From Lophium mytilinum (taxonomy: Eukaryota; Ascomycota; Dothideomycetes; Mytilinidiales; Mytilinidiaceae): a stretch of 64,000 nucleotides of DNA. Within the stretch, counting starts at the first letter, position 1. Every line of letters starts with the position of its first letter. A program made the position numbers and the translations under genes. Under the pieces are notes generated by a model, which was not told the origin of the DNA, did not search any database, and saw only the letters and a list, made by a program, of their open reading frames with translations. The DNA is taken from assembly GCA_010093605.1 (NCBI GenBank), contig MU004194.1, forward strand, positions 853,793-917,792, given 5' to 3'. This document shows positions 32,273-43,814 of this stretch, in pieces.

Positions 32273-35200
32273 CTAGATGTCGCGCACGACGCGAGCACCG
32301 GCCCAAGGATAGGGATAGTTGCGCTGGTACCAGTTTACGAATGTCTTGCGTCCCGCAATTCGCTGTTCAAGAGTTAGAGCGCGTCATCGTGAGATCCTTT
32401 TGACTTACAGGATGAGTTGCCCAAGATCCGCCGAGGGCAATATTGTGCTTGGTATCGAAGAATTCGGCTGCGTTACGTCAGAGAACTGCTAAATTTGGCA
32501 CAAGAGGTCCAACGTACCGGTGTACCCTGGATACGAGCTCATTGGCTCAAAACCATCATACTTCTCCAGAACAGTGCTAGTCCACTCCCATACTCCGCCA
32601 AAATCACCTTGACCGGCAAGAGTGTTGCCGTTTTGGACTACGGGAGTTGGGTGCCAATGCTTGAAACCCACGTTTTTCCCTTCGAGATCGATGAAGAGAT
32701 CATGCGGTGAGGCGGGGCTGGCGGCAGCTGTGCTGGAGGAGCCATTGGCCAAACCACGTGATGGTGGCGATTCCTCAACACCGTCGTTGGACATTTGACT
32801 ACTTCAAGTCAGATACTTCATTATAGTTGGAGGGAGGAACATACCCATTGACTGCTGGGATCATTTCTCTATGAGCGTTTTGGACCTCCTTCGCCTTCGT
32901 ACGCTCAACGTAAGCGTAGATACTGCGAGTTTCCTCCGCAGTCGGAATACGACCTCCCATCCATTGAGCGCATCCAGCAAGCTCGTCATACGAAGCAATG
33001 ACAGGCCAGTCCAGAGCATACTGCAGCTCAATCGCTCCGTACACAGTTCGCACATATTTACCTTTGACGGCATTGGTGCTCCCGTTGACACCATTCGTGT
33101 AGCCGTTGGCGCCATTAGTACCGTTTTCGACACCATTCGAAGTCGGGGGCTTTTGGCTCCCATATTGATTGTCGGTCCACGAAGCTGGAACGACAGTTAT
33201 GCCAGTATTCTGCAGATACTCGACATATTCCCGGTTCGTAATGGGCCTAGCCTGGGCAGAGAATGAATGAACACGAACAGAGCGAGTCGGTTTCTCGTTG
33301 TCCCAGCCAAAGTAGCGATCCGCGCGATACTCTCCTTCTGGGTCATCGAGCCCAAGGGAGACATCAGCTTCCGGAATTGTGAACCATTTGTTTGGAACCT
33401 TGCCTGCCAGAGCCTGGTTTGCCAAAGCCACAAAGTCTGGTCTCGTGGTGTTTGGTGGAGGAGTGGTGTTTTCACTCTGTAGTAGCATGTACAGAAGAGT
33501 CTCGACGTGCATGGCTTCATGCTCGAATGTAAACCAGAGACTGCGAGCGACCCGACCGTCGTGACGAGCTGCTTCAGATTTGGTGATACTGCGGACGCGC
33601 GCGCGAACAGATTCTTGAAACTTGAGCACGTCGTCCAGGTCTGGCCATGTGTCCGGAACTTTGCTATGCGGATGACATTTGGTTGTATCGTCCACATCAG
33701 GGTCGATGCCACGCTCGAAGATGTCGCGGTAGTATATCGGCTCGGTAGGTGGGCCATCCGTTGCGAGGGAGAGATGAACGTCCTGGAAAGTAGGAATATG
33801 CCCAAGATAGAAGATGCAGGGATGACGGAGTTGGATCGGTTTGGAAAGAAGCTGTTCTTCCGGGATCATGCCCCGGCTAATGGCATCCCAGGCTTTCCAA
33901 AGATGGTCCCATTCTGCTTGACTGGGAACTGGCCCAGCCGCGTAGTTTTTCGGATTTGTCGGAAACATTGTTCGTGGTTTGGAAACCAGGTGGAGCGCTG
34001 TGAATTTAAGTTAGCCCGCCCTCCAGTAAAAGTCGCTGTGCCGCAAGTGGCGGAGTGGGGGAGCAAAGTAAGCTTGCAAGAGCAGGGGTGGACGTTGTGA
34101 GCCTTAGAAATCTGCTGTGCCGCGGGTTGGTGGATTGCGTCGAGACGACGAGCCAAGAAAGATCATGGGGTAGTGACGCCTCAATCGGACCAAAACAAGG
34201 CTCAAAGTGACCCTGGACAGTGCATGCATGTGGAATCAGGTGATGAAATGCGTACCATAATCTCCTCTTTTGGTGGACCATTTGCCTTCTCGAGTGAGCC
34301 CTGTGACCCGGAACAAGCTAGACGTCTCATCCGCGGAGTATTTGTGACTTTCCTCGATACGGATTCTTTCCCCCTTGCGAATCGAGATTCCATCGACGCT
34401 GACGTCTCGTACTGGCGATAAAAAAGCTTGGTGGCAGTCGTCAGTACTGTTGAATTCTCCGATAACTTTCCAGTCTTCAAGGTTGAAGATGTTGCCCTGT
34501 CCGAGAATCCGGCTAGCGTGCACGAGGCCATTCAAGATAAAGTGATGAGTCACTTCCTGCTTATCGTTATACGCATCATACACCCTGCTGGAATCTTTGC
34601 AGGCATCTATGCCAATCAGCATGAGGTCACCCTCTTCTAGAGCGTTCTGATATCCTTTCAGAAAGGCCTGCGCCTCGTCTCGTCTGAAGTTTCCAATGCT
34701 GGACCCGAGCCACAATATCGTCTTCGCCTTGCCTCTGGCGTGCGGAGATTTCAGCCACTCCAAGCCATCATCGTAGGTTCCGTGAAGGCCGAAGCACTTG
34801 ACATGCTTGTAGCCAGTCGCTGGAATTGCAGAAAAGGTCCTTTTCAGCTCATCAAGATCAAGATCTAGCGCGTAGTACTCCACAGACTTTTCGACGCGCT
34901 CGATTGCTTGCAACAGGATGTTCACCTTCCGAAGGTTGCTGCACATGCATTAGTACAGATGGCCAACAACGCCGCAGTCTCTTCATTGGTTGCGGAGCAG
35001 GTCACTCATACCCGCTGCCGAGCTCCACGACGATGGATCCAGGCTTAATGCAATCGGCAATTTGACTCGCATATGTTTCTAACACCTCAATTTCGGAATT
35101 CGTCAGGTAGTATTCGTCGAGGTAGGTGATCTTTTCGAAGAGACGCAGGCCTGCCTCATCATACAGCAAAAGGGTTGGTAGAGTCTTTTGAGAGCCGGAT

Positions 35201-35379
35201 TTAGGGCGAAGGCCTTGCTTGATATCTTGCAGGATATCAAGCTTCTCGGTATCGCGTCGAATGTCGAGAATCTCGATTTCTTGGGGGAGATCTGGGTGGG
35301 CGGGAGATCTAAGCTTATTGCGGATAGATACGTCAAGATCAGACACGGCACCCCCTGGTAGAGCTGTATCAATAGCCAT
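32273..35379 (-). CDS. egt1: Ergothioneine synthase Egt1 (methyltransferase + sulfoxide synthase)
   Basis: Makes hercynine from histidine with three SAM methylations, then adds cysteine sulfoxide with an Fe(II) enzyme. Exons 35379-35012, 34938-34256, 33997-32845, 32798-32518, 32467-32409 and 32362-32273 give 877 residues, the size of Neurospora Egt1. The N-terminal EgtD-like half shows VVELGSG|NLRKV across the first intron (SAM site) and TILWLGSSIGNF. The C-terminal EgtB-like half has the DinB iron motif FEHEAMHVE (H510, H514, E516) and the FGE-type end VWEWTST, HNIALGGSWATHP, FVNWYQRNYPYPWAGAR. An Asn/Gly-rich stretch (NGVENGTNGANGYTNG, near 33090) is inserted in the second half. Cytosolic. 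The 258-nt second intron is long. Confidence 0.95.
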
Positions 35380-37933
35380 GGCTGCAAACAATTGCGTGCT
35401 TTTTGAGGCGGATCTCTCGGCTCCTCGTCTCTTCTTATAAGAAGGCAGTCCGCACTGGGAAGTGCTATACGTCGGGCACTGTTCGGAAGTAGAAAGTAAG
35501 ATTTGACCCAGCACGACGTCAAGAGTACATCAGAGAGCTATAACTAAGCAAATCAGCCCAGCAGGACCCGAGCACAGGCGGTAATCCGGTCGTACCTTTG
35601 AACTGATGCTTGCAAAAAGCCAGTCTCCTCCACCAGCCCCACACCCGGACCATCTAGACGGACGCGGATAGTAGCATCTAGCAGGCATCGGGTGCGGCGG
35701 CTCGCTATGAGCTGCATGGCAAGAACTGTTGGTGACGTTGATGACTGAAAGGCGTCGACTAACTGCGTTACTGCGCAGGCGGCGTCGGAGGGGGGACTCA
35801 ACAAAGAAACCTGTGAACGGCGAGCTCCACACCACGGTTGTGCACCCAATGCAAGGGCAGACAGGGCCGCTAGCTAGCTCACACGGCTAGAGCGTTCGAA
35901 CCGGCGAAGACGTAGGCAGAGGGGGTACTTCGTACGGCTTCGACGGCTGCTAGAGTGCTAGAGGCGACGCGGACTCCCTCAGTGCATATAATGCGGGGTG
36001 AGGATGGCGTAAAGGCGCCAGCAACATGGCACGGCGCATCACGACGGCGCCGGACTAGATGTGGACAAGTTCGAGCGATCAGACGGCGCACGGCGAGGAG
36101 AAGGGACATGTCGTCGGGGAGCAGCCGCGCGTGGCGGCGACCATGAGGACTCGCATCTCGTGGCTGTGAGGTTGTGGCACGTCTGCCCAGGGAGCTCCCG
36201 TAGACCCACCTGACGAGCTGCAGTATGGAAGCGACGGAGAAAGCTCCTGGGTGCATGAATTCTGCCCGTTTCGGAGAGGGGCGTTGCTTTTGGGAATCAA
36301 GTGCGCGAAGGAGGTCGCGTTCCGAGCTTCACACCACGTTGTTTACGGTATTTATTGAAACGGGTTAGCTGCAGAGTCAGCGCGGGCCTCACACCAACAT
36401 CTGTAGCAACTCAACACCAAGCCAAGCCATCGCGAGATTACTCAACGCCGTCATAGTCGCGCTGCGCCGCCAGCGACGGGGATAGCAGGCAGCACAAATC
36501 GCCCTGTCGCCACCGTGGATGCATACGCCCGCGGTTCGCAAACCTGTGCCTCTTCAGGCAAGATGATTGGGAAACCCAGTCAGCCGCATCGCCGACCCCT
36601 CCATCGCGCTGCTGCGAAGTTCCGCGTATCTAGGACCCATTTCTGCATTCAGCAATTCTCATCTGGAATCTCCCGCCTTCATCCGCCTTGATTCGTCAGC
36701 AATCAACGGGGCGGCTGCTTCATCGACTATAAGCATTCTCAGCAATCATGAAGCGCGGTGGAGCTCGCAGTTCCGCATGGTTGCTGGGCGTCTATGCATG
36801 TGCGGCCGGCTACTTCAATGCTCTGCCTACGTTCTAGTATCGAGCCTAATGCGTTTCAGCCATTGTAGTTACATATGTACTCGAGGAGGGTAGGTATCCT
36901 CCGAGAAATGGTGGCCGGTGAGATCTTGACTGCTGAAGTCTCCGAAAGAGGCCGGGGCTTCGTCTTCATCGTTTACTTCCTCATTCCCGGAAGAGCCGTT
37001 GACCCCTTCTCTTTCGTCCCCTCATGACACGAAGTAGGGCCATTCAAACCTACGCAGCGTACCTCGTCGTAGCGGAATTCCACTGGCTGCAGTTTGTCAC
37101 ATGAAACCTTACCCTTTCTTATGTCGGCATGCCACCACGCAAAGTATCGCGGCAATTCGATTTGAATGGCATTATTCGGTGCGGCAGTGAAGAGATGCGC
37201 TACGAGGTCCACAGCAGTTGACTTCTTTGATATTGATGTCCATTTTCTTCTCAAGCTGCTTCCTTCCATTGAGGTTCTAGAAGAATGGGTGACCACCACC
37301 GTACACAACGTCTGCCCGATTCACCGCCTAGACAAAGAAAGTTGGCTAGAAAGAAATCCTAGCCGAAGCTTTGATCCGGTTTGTCGGTATCCGGTACTTG
37401 GCCCGACAACCACTACGGTCGCCGTCAAGCAAGAGTTCTTGGTTCTGCTCAATTCCTCGCTGAAAGGAGCCTTGCTCATTCTCGTACCCCAACCCTGTAG
37501 CAGGTGGAAAGCCCTTGAACGTAGCTTGATCCTTTGGTTCGTACTGAGCCATTCACTGTTCTCTATTGTCTTGCGACCTATGGTCTTTGTGTTGGATACG
37601 CGTGAGTATTCTGTACTATTCGTACACCGTAGTCCCTTATCCAGGTTCACCACGTGGATACGCTCAAAGAAATGAGGAGGTGGCGTCTCCATTTCCGTCA
37701 GTGCGTCAGCCTCTCGTGGTCATGCTAACAACACAATATGAGCGGCTCCATGCTCTTAATCTGTGAGAAGTATGCCAAGGTGTCCTTTGATTAATCCCCG
37801 CTCTTTGGGAATATAGACCAGGCATGTATTTACTGGATGTATGCACTTTCTGTTCTATATCATCTGTCTCTAGTTGCCGGCGCTAGGTGACGTTCATCTT
37901 CAAGAAACACAATTCGACTTCACGAACTGTAGC
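35380..37933. other. Intergenic, 2.6 kb
   Basis: Promoter region of egt1 (minus) and upstream region of the 298-residue gene (plus). Several 90-170-residue frames on both strands (for example 37166-37675 plus and 37321-37692 minus) overlap and show no known motif. A minus-strand frame from an ATG at 37552, beginning MAQYEPKDQATFKGF, is the most protein-like but I could not extend it into a gene. Confidence 0.5.
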
Positions 37934-38830
37934 ATGTCAGGGATCAATATGCAACTGGCGTGGGCGCCTGACACGGCAAGACTCCAGACTCAGAAGTCCT
38001 ATCTCGAAGAGCTCTTGTCAACGACGGCCACAACGCTTCACACTCTCCGAGAGAAGCAGACACGCACCGATCGGATCCTGGCCACTGGACCTTCTCCGCG
38101 GACTAAGAAAAAGAGGATTATGCAGACACGGTGGAGGACGGGCAAGACAATCAAGACATGTGAGAATGAAGAAAGGGTGATATTGGATTGCCTCAAGGTT
38201 TGCAACAACAATCTTCAAGCTTTGCAAAACCTTGAAGCATGCAATTATCCTGCCTTTGCAGAGCCGAGTTTTACGCCTCTCTCCTGGTACTCGAACGCGA
38301 CTCCGGACACACGAGGGGCTGATTTCTGGAATGGGTTCGGAGACGAATGCTCTCCCTTCCAGAAACAGTCTCAATACTTGACAGCTCAGGATGTTGAAGT
38401 TGCACCACATCTCACTTACGAAGAAGCGGTGCTCGAAACCCTCCAACTCTCCGCCCGCCCGCTGGTAGACATTCCGGTGCGAAGAGCCCGACGACTAGCT
38501 TGTAGAGAACCCCAAACTTCTCTCTTGAGTCCCTTGGCGGCGACGTTCGAGCCGGATGAGAAAAAGCATGGCATTGCTCCTGTCAAAGACAAGCTCACGC
38601 TGGCCGGGCTGCTCTCGTCCAACCGTGTCCGGCAGCTGCGGTCACTGCCAAAACGACGATTCTCTGACGCTGCTGTGGGCCACCTTTTCAGATGCCTGTC
38701 TCGCCCCAGGTTCGTCAAGGAGGTCAAGTATGCCAGCTGGAGCCCTGGGTCGAGTCCGGAGAGCACAGACGAAGAGGACACGATTATGGCGATCAGACGC
38801 TCGACGCGGCTTCGCTCGACGGCATTTTGA
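37934..38830 (+). CDS. Hypothetical fungal protein, 298 residues
   Basis: Frame from ATG 37934 (MSGINMQLAWAPDTARL) to TGA 38830. The first ~100 residues are helical and charged (SYLEELLSTTATTLHTLREK, a possible coiled coil), with a basic patch at KKKRIMQTRWRTGK; the middle is Ser/Pro/aromatic-rich, and the C-terminus is basic (RRSTRLRSTAF). The frame stays open upstream of the ATG to about 37874, so an upstream exon is possible. No family recognised. Not overlapped by a better frame on the other strand, and codon use is even, so I take it as real. Confidence 0.65.
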   Translation: MSGINMQLAWAPDTARLQTQKSYLEELLSTTATTLHTLREKQTRTDRILATGPSPRTKKKRIMQTRWRTGKTIKTCENEERVILDCLKVCNNNLQALQNLEACNYPAFAEPSFTPLSWYSNATPDTRGADFWNGFGDECSPFQKQSQYLTAQDVEVAPHLTYEEAVLETLQLSARPLVDIPVRRARRLACREPQTSLLSPLAATFEPDEKKHGIAPVKDKLTLAGLLSSNRVRQLRSLPKRRFSDAAVGHLFRCLSRPRFVKEVKYASWSPGSSPESTDEEDTIMAIRRSTRLRSTAF

Positions 38831-39605
38831 CGTGCTGGCTGCAATCTACCTGCCCCGGCTTGTATGTACATGGTGCATGGCGTCGTTCTTAGCGGCGGGG
38901 AAGGTGGGAGTTCCAAGATTGGAGACAGGGCCTTGTTATGTATTGTTACGGTATTGAAATCTTTGTTCTCCTCGTCGATCTGTCTAGAGTCGGAAACGGT
39001 CTTTACGCATTCTCGTACTTAGATTTCGAAGTCTTGGTTTCTTGGTTTGCACACGCACACACGGATAGATGCAGGTGGTACGCCGTAGTAGATCCCAATC
39101 CTGTCCTCGTCGTTATGTAACAGTAAAAGCCAAACAGAAGGGGCAGCGCCTGAGTGATTTATTAGCTGCATAGCACCAACATGGCGTCATTATTGCTTGT
39201 GAAAGTGTCGACGTATGGCAGACCTTTGGGCGAGGTATGGCGCCTTTGATAGGCCTCGCGAGATCAAAGCGACCTCGCTGGAGGGTTGAGGGGCTTTTGT
39301 GGGGCAGCTGTCGCTTCTGCAGGTGGGCACCCTCAACACCACACTCACACTACTGTGCATAAGAAAGCGCTCCATGGCTGCATTGCACCCCAGCGGCTCT
39401 CCCTCACTGTACATTCGACCTAAAAGAAAGTGGATCACACGACCCGCCCGACCTTTCCGCCCGAACCGCCCACGTTGCTGGCTCAAAGCTGTGTGACCTC
39501 AACGTCCTTCGCTGGCAGTACACCCACCCCACCCTCGCTTTTTGGCAACCCGCGTTTGCCCCGCTGCCCTCAAGAACATCTCAATCGAACTCGGACGATC
39601 CTGCC
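38831..39605. other. Intergenic, 0.8 kb
   Basis: 3' flank of the hypothetical gene and promoter/leader of cho2; C/T-rich from about 39400. Nothing else seen. Confidence 0.55.
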
Positions 39606-42600
39606 ATGGCCGACTTCGAGAGCGGATCGGCCGTCGCGGGCAATGAGCTCAGAGAACGCGCTTCGCAGCCCCCTCCGATGACGCACCAACGAAACTCGTC
39701 CCAGGACGTGCGAGCGAAGGTGCTGGAGCTCAATGCCGCCGAGGATACCAAGGGGGACTATAACAAGGACAAGAGGACCTACGGCAGGACTCCCGACGGC
39801 GTAGGTGAGTCTCGAGCGTCTCTCCCACCTCAGCACTGCCCAAAGCGACGAGACAGAGCTCGCATATTCTCAGACAGCAAATCTCGAATACCGCGATGGA
39901 TTTGTGCCTATGCAACGCGCTGCACCGTCTCGCTAGCTCCAGCGGAACGGCACGATGCAGTGACCAGATTGACGGGACGTTGACCCAGCACTGTGTTTTC
40001 TTCTCTCCGAGCATCTGCCTCAGGCATTACCAGTGTTGTTCGCCGAAGATCCTCTCTCACCGTCTATCCCGTCGTATGCGATTCGCTGACTTGGTGGCTG
40101 CTAATGTAGTATTCACCGTTCCACAGACCCATGACATGGTCTCGCAGCTCCTCTCGCCCAAGCAGTCAAAGAATAAATCCGATCTCGCCGTCCTTCTCAT
40201 TCTCGCGACCATGATCCTGACCCTTTACTGGCTGCCGTCCAAGCTCCGGATTCCCGCATTCGCGGTCATTTTCATGTTCTGGCGAGCGTCGTACAATGCT
40301 GGAATTGGATACCTGCTTCAAATTCAGTCCAATGACCGCCGCCTAGTCACATGGGCTCGGAAGTCTCAAATCTTTGAGCATCCCTCTACGGGCAAGAATC
40401 CCCATCCGAAGCTGTATGCGCTTCTGAAGAGCGAAATGGAGACCAAAATCCCGAAGGACTACAACTTTGACGAAGCTCCAATCGAATACAATACTTGGTT
40501 GGTCTTCAGACGCTTCGTAGACTTGATCCTCATGTGCGACTTCGTTTCTTACTGCCTGTTTGCCCTGGCGTGTGCTACTAGACCTGCGGACGAGGGCGTG
40601 GCGATGGGCATCGCTCGTTGGACGGCTGGCATAATACTCTTCCTCTTCAATCTGTGGGTCAAGCTCGATGCACATCGGGTGGTCAAGGACTATGCTTGGT
40701 ACTGGGGAGACTTCTTCTACCTCATCGATCAGGATCTTACCTTTGACGGCGTCTTCGAGATGGCGCCACATCCAATGTACTCTGTTGGCTATGCTGGATA
40801 TTACGGTATCTCGTTGATGGCAGCCAGTTACAAAGTCCTGTTCATTTCCATCCTCGCCCATGCAGCTCAATTTGCTTTCTTGACTCTCGTTGAGAACCCA
40901 CATATCGAGAAGACTTATAATACGCCACCGCCCAGGAAGCGCCACACCGTAGATGTCCAAACGCACGAGGAACGTCCAAGCTCATCGCAGTCCAACCAGG
41001 GCTTTACAGATAACTATCCTTCCATCGAGTCTGTCACCCAGCCCTCGCAGATCCACAAGATCATTGGAATACAAAACATAGACTTTCATCGACTGATTGA
41101 TATCGTCGTAGTCCTTTTTCAGTTCTATCTCTTTAGTTTCGCCATCATGACACCGTCGACTCGTCTTTACCAGGCCTTTTTCGTTGCCAATGCAGTTGTC
41201 TGGCGACTCTGGTATTCTGTCGGTATTGGATATATCCTAGACCGTCAATCGAACAAGAAAAAGTGGACTCGGCATTTTATCAAGTACGGGGATAGCTCCG
41301 GCGAGGCCTGGCGGCAGTGGAAAAGTTTGTATCACCTCAGCATGACCCTGTGTCACGCAAGCTTCCTCTGTGCTGCTTGGAAAATGTACGCTTTGCCCCC
41401 GAATTGGGAGTACGGCATGGCTCTCCTTCGCCACATAATCGGCGCCGCTATGGTTGCTCTGCAGCTGTGGACCATCATCAGCATCTATGAGTCCCTCGGG
41501 GAGTTTGGCTGGTTCTTCGGTGACTTCTTCTTCGATCAATCGCCAAGCAAGCTCACTTATAGTGGCATTTACCGATTTCTTAACAACCCAGAGCGGATCT
41601 TAGGATTGGCTGGTGTGTGGGGCATTGCCATTATCACGTGGAGTAAGACGATCTTCTTCCTTGCGCTACTAAGTCACAGTCTATCACTTGCGTTCATTCA
41701 GCTTGTTGAGCGCCCTCACATGCAGAAACTTTACGGCCAATCACTTCGGCAGGAATCTGGCCTTTCCAAGAGCATTGATCGATCGTTGCCCTCCCCGATT
41801 CGCCACTGGCGTGGAGGAGTTGATCGAGTTCTCGGGGAAGCGGTCGAGTTTGTTGAAGAGCTTCTTGACTCGGCAAGGCCGAAACTGGCTGCCGGTGTTG
41901 GCACCTTTGTCAAGGATTCAACTGCACTCTTTAGGTCGTACCCTGCCCGTATCAGCATCACTCGTTTGGCGGAAAACCTCGCCGGCTTTGACCCGAAGGA
42001 CTACTCCATCAAAATTGAGGGCACGCCTGTGTCAGGTCTGGTTGAGAAAGACAAAAGTAGCGGTCGTGAGAGTGAATTAGCACGTGCACCTGCTGTACGG
42101 ACTAGTGAATTTCGCACCCTCACGTACGAATACGGCGCCCCCATCAAAGTTCGCTGGACAGCGCCGCTCAACCACAGCAAGAAGGACTGGGTTGGGCTGT
42201 ACATGGTTGCCGACAATGCATCGAGAGATGTAACGCGCGTTGCGTCCAACGGCCGTTGGGTGGCAACGAACCCTAACGTCTATGATTCAGCCAGACCTGC
42301 GCAGGGCATTCTAGTCAGCGACAAGATGATAGTTGGAGGTGAAAGGGCAGATGGCGAAATCTCGAATCACTTTTCCGGCGAGATGGTGTTTTCTGGGGAC
42401 AAGATCTGGTGGACAACGGGTGTTTTTGAATTCAGATACCATCACGATGGGAAACACAATGTCATGGCCATCTCTCTCCCGTTCGAGATACGAATTCCGA
42501 GATTTGACGAGGAAGATGCAGAGGTCGATGCCAATGGACTCATCAGAACAGCTGTGGAAACAACGCTACTTCCGGTTGTGCAGAACTGCTTCGACCGGGA

Positions 42601-42900
42601 CCCAGAGATTGCACCCAGCAGTGTTGACGAGTCTTTTGGAAGCCTCGTTGAGAGGGATGGGAAGTATGCAAAAAGAGTCGTGTTTGCTGTGCACCAGATG
42701 TAAGAATTTCCCTTCTACTATACTTCAGCGGCATTGTTAACGTTCATAGGTTCGGCATCGAGCTCGCTCCTGAGGTGGTGCAGGCTGACGGGACTGTCAA
42801 GAACCTCGCATGGAGAATATGCAACGCGAAGAAGGTCTTGCAACCGTATAGCATGTCACCATCGAAAGGGAGGAATACGCCCACTGGCAGTGGGTACTGA
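39606..42900 (+). CDS. cho2: Phosphatidylethanolamine N-methyltransferase Cho2
   Basis: Catalyses the first methylation of PE on the way to phosphatidylcholine in the ER membrane. Exons 39606-39804, 40110-42699 and 42750-42900 give 979 residues, normal for fungal Cho2. The cytosolic start [19 protein letters not shown] is followed, across a 305-nt intron, by [16 protein letters not shown]. Two tandem PEMT-like membrane domains are visible: [18 protein letters not shown] and [17 protein letters not shown] are the paired motifs, as are [19 protein letters not shown] and [19 protein letters not shown]. Multiple TM segments lie between them. The C-terminal third is soluble and beta-rich ([20 protein letters not shown]), as in homologues. 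The last exon ends NTPTGSGY. Confidence 0.95.
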
Positions 42901-43814
42901 TACGTCGAAGTCCTACTAACATCCGTGGACTTTCCAGATTATTCAACTTGTGTTTTGGACGAGGACGATCTGGGAACCTTTCCGACTTTCCATCACCGTC
43001 GGACGACTTCTCGCACCTCCGTTTCATGACCATTCGTATCGTATGAAGTCAACTTTTCCACCTGAGAGTGATCCTGGTTTCTTGGCCTAACCAAGCCAAG
43101 GAACAAAAAAGTTGCTTCAACTGTTTATCTTCGTCGAGCACACACACGCTCCGCACGGTCGTTCTCTCTGCGTCTTTGGATACAGAGCGATGGTTCATTC
43201 TTCCTTCTTGGCAACCATTTTCTCCAGTTTTCTTTAATAAGTCAAGACCAGCATTGCTTCAGGGGGTAAAAGTATCGCATTTGCATTTGCGGGAGGTTTG
43301 TTAGCATAACTCGGTTTGCGGCATTCGACGACTTTAGGATTAGCGTGCGTAGATACAAGTGAAGGCCAATTGAATTGTATCTGTCCAAGACCCGAAGTCC
43401 TCTCTCGTGACTACCAAAACAACTTGAAAAGTAATGCGTGATCTTTATATGCATTGTGTCGAGAAGCTACGAGATGATTCGAGGTGGAGGGTGATTACTC
43501 TCCATCCCGCCAATCACGAGCCGGATTGGTGCATTAACCTCGGCGCCCATATGACGACGAGTGCATCTTCTAGAATCGACAACTCTCCGCTTTCCCATAC
43601 CCATATCTCACCGAACCCCCTCTCGTCCCATCGTGCTTCTATCCGTACCATCTCTGTCTACAGAGCGCCACGTACCTATTTTCATCGCCAACCTCTTCGC
43701 TGAGAGGGCCCCTTAGAACACCACATCGCCACCAATCACCCTCACATCACGCCCGCGAACCCTTATCCGCGTGCACCACTCACACCCCACTACACCGTCA
43801 CAACTCCTCACATA
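42901..43814. other. Intergenic, 0.9 kb
   Basis: 3' flank of cho2 and promoter of the Lon gene; the C-rich stretch 43570-43814 looks like the Lon leader. No gene or repeat recognised. Confidence 0.6.

Noticed and set aside
36973-37692. Minus-strand frames upstream of the 298-residue gene
   Set aside because: No conserved motif and no splice model; one ATG frame noted in the interval entry only.
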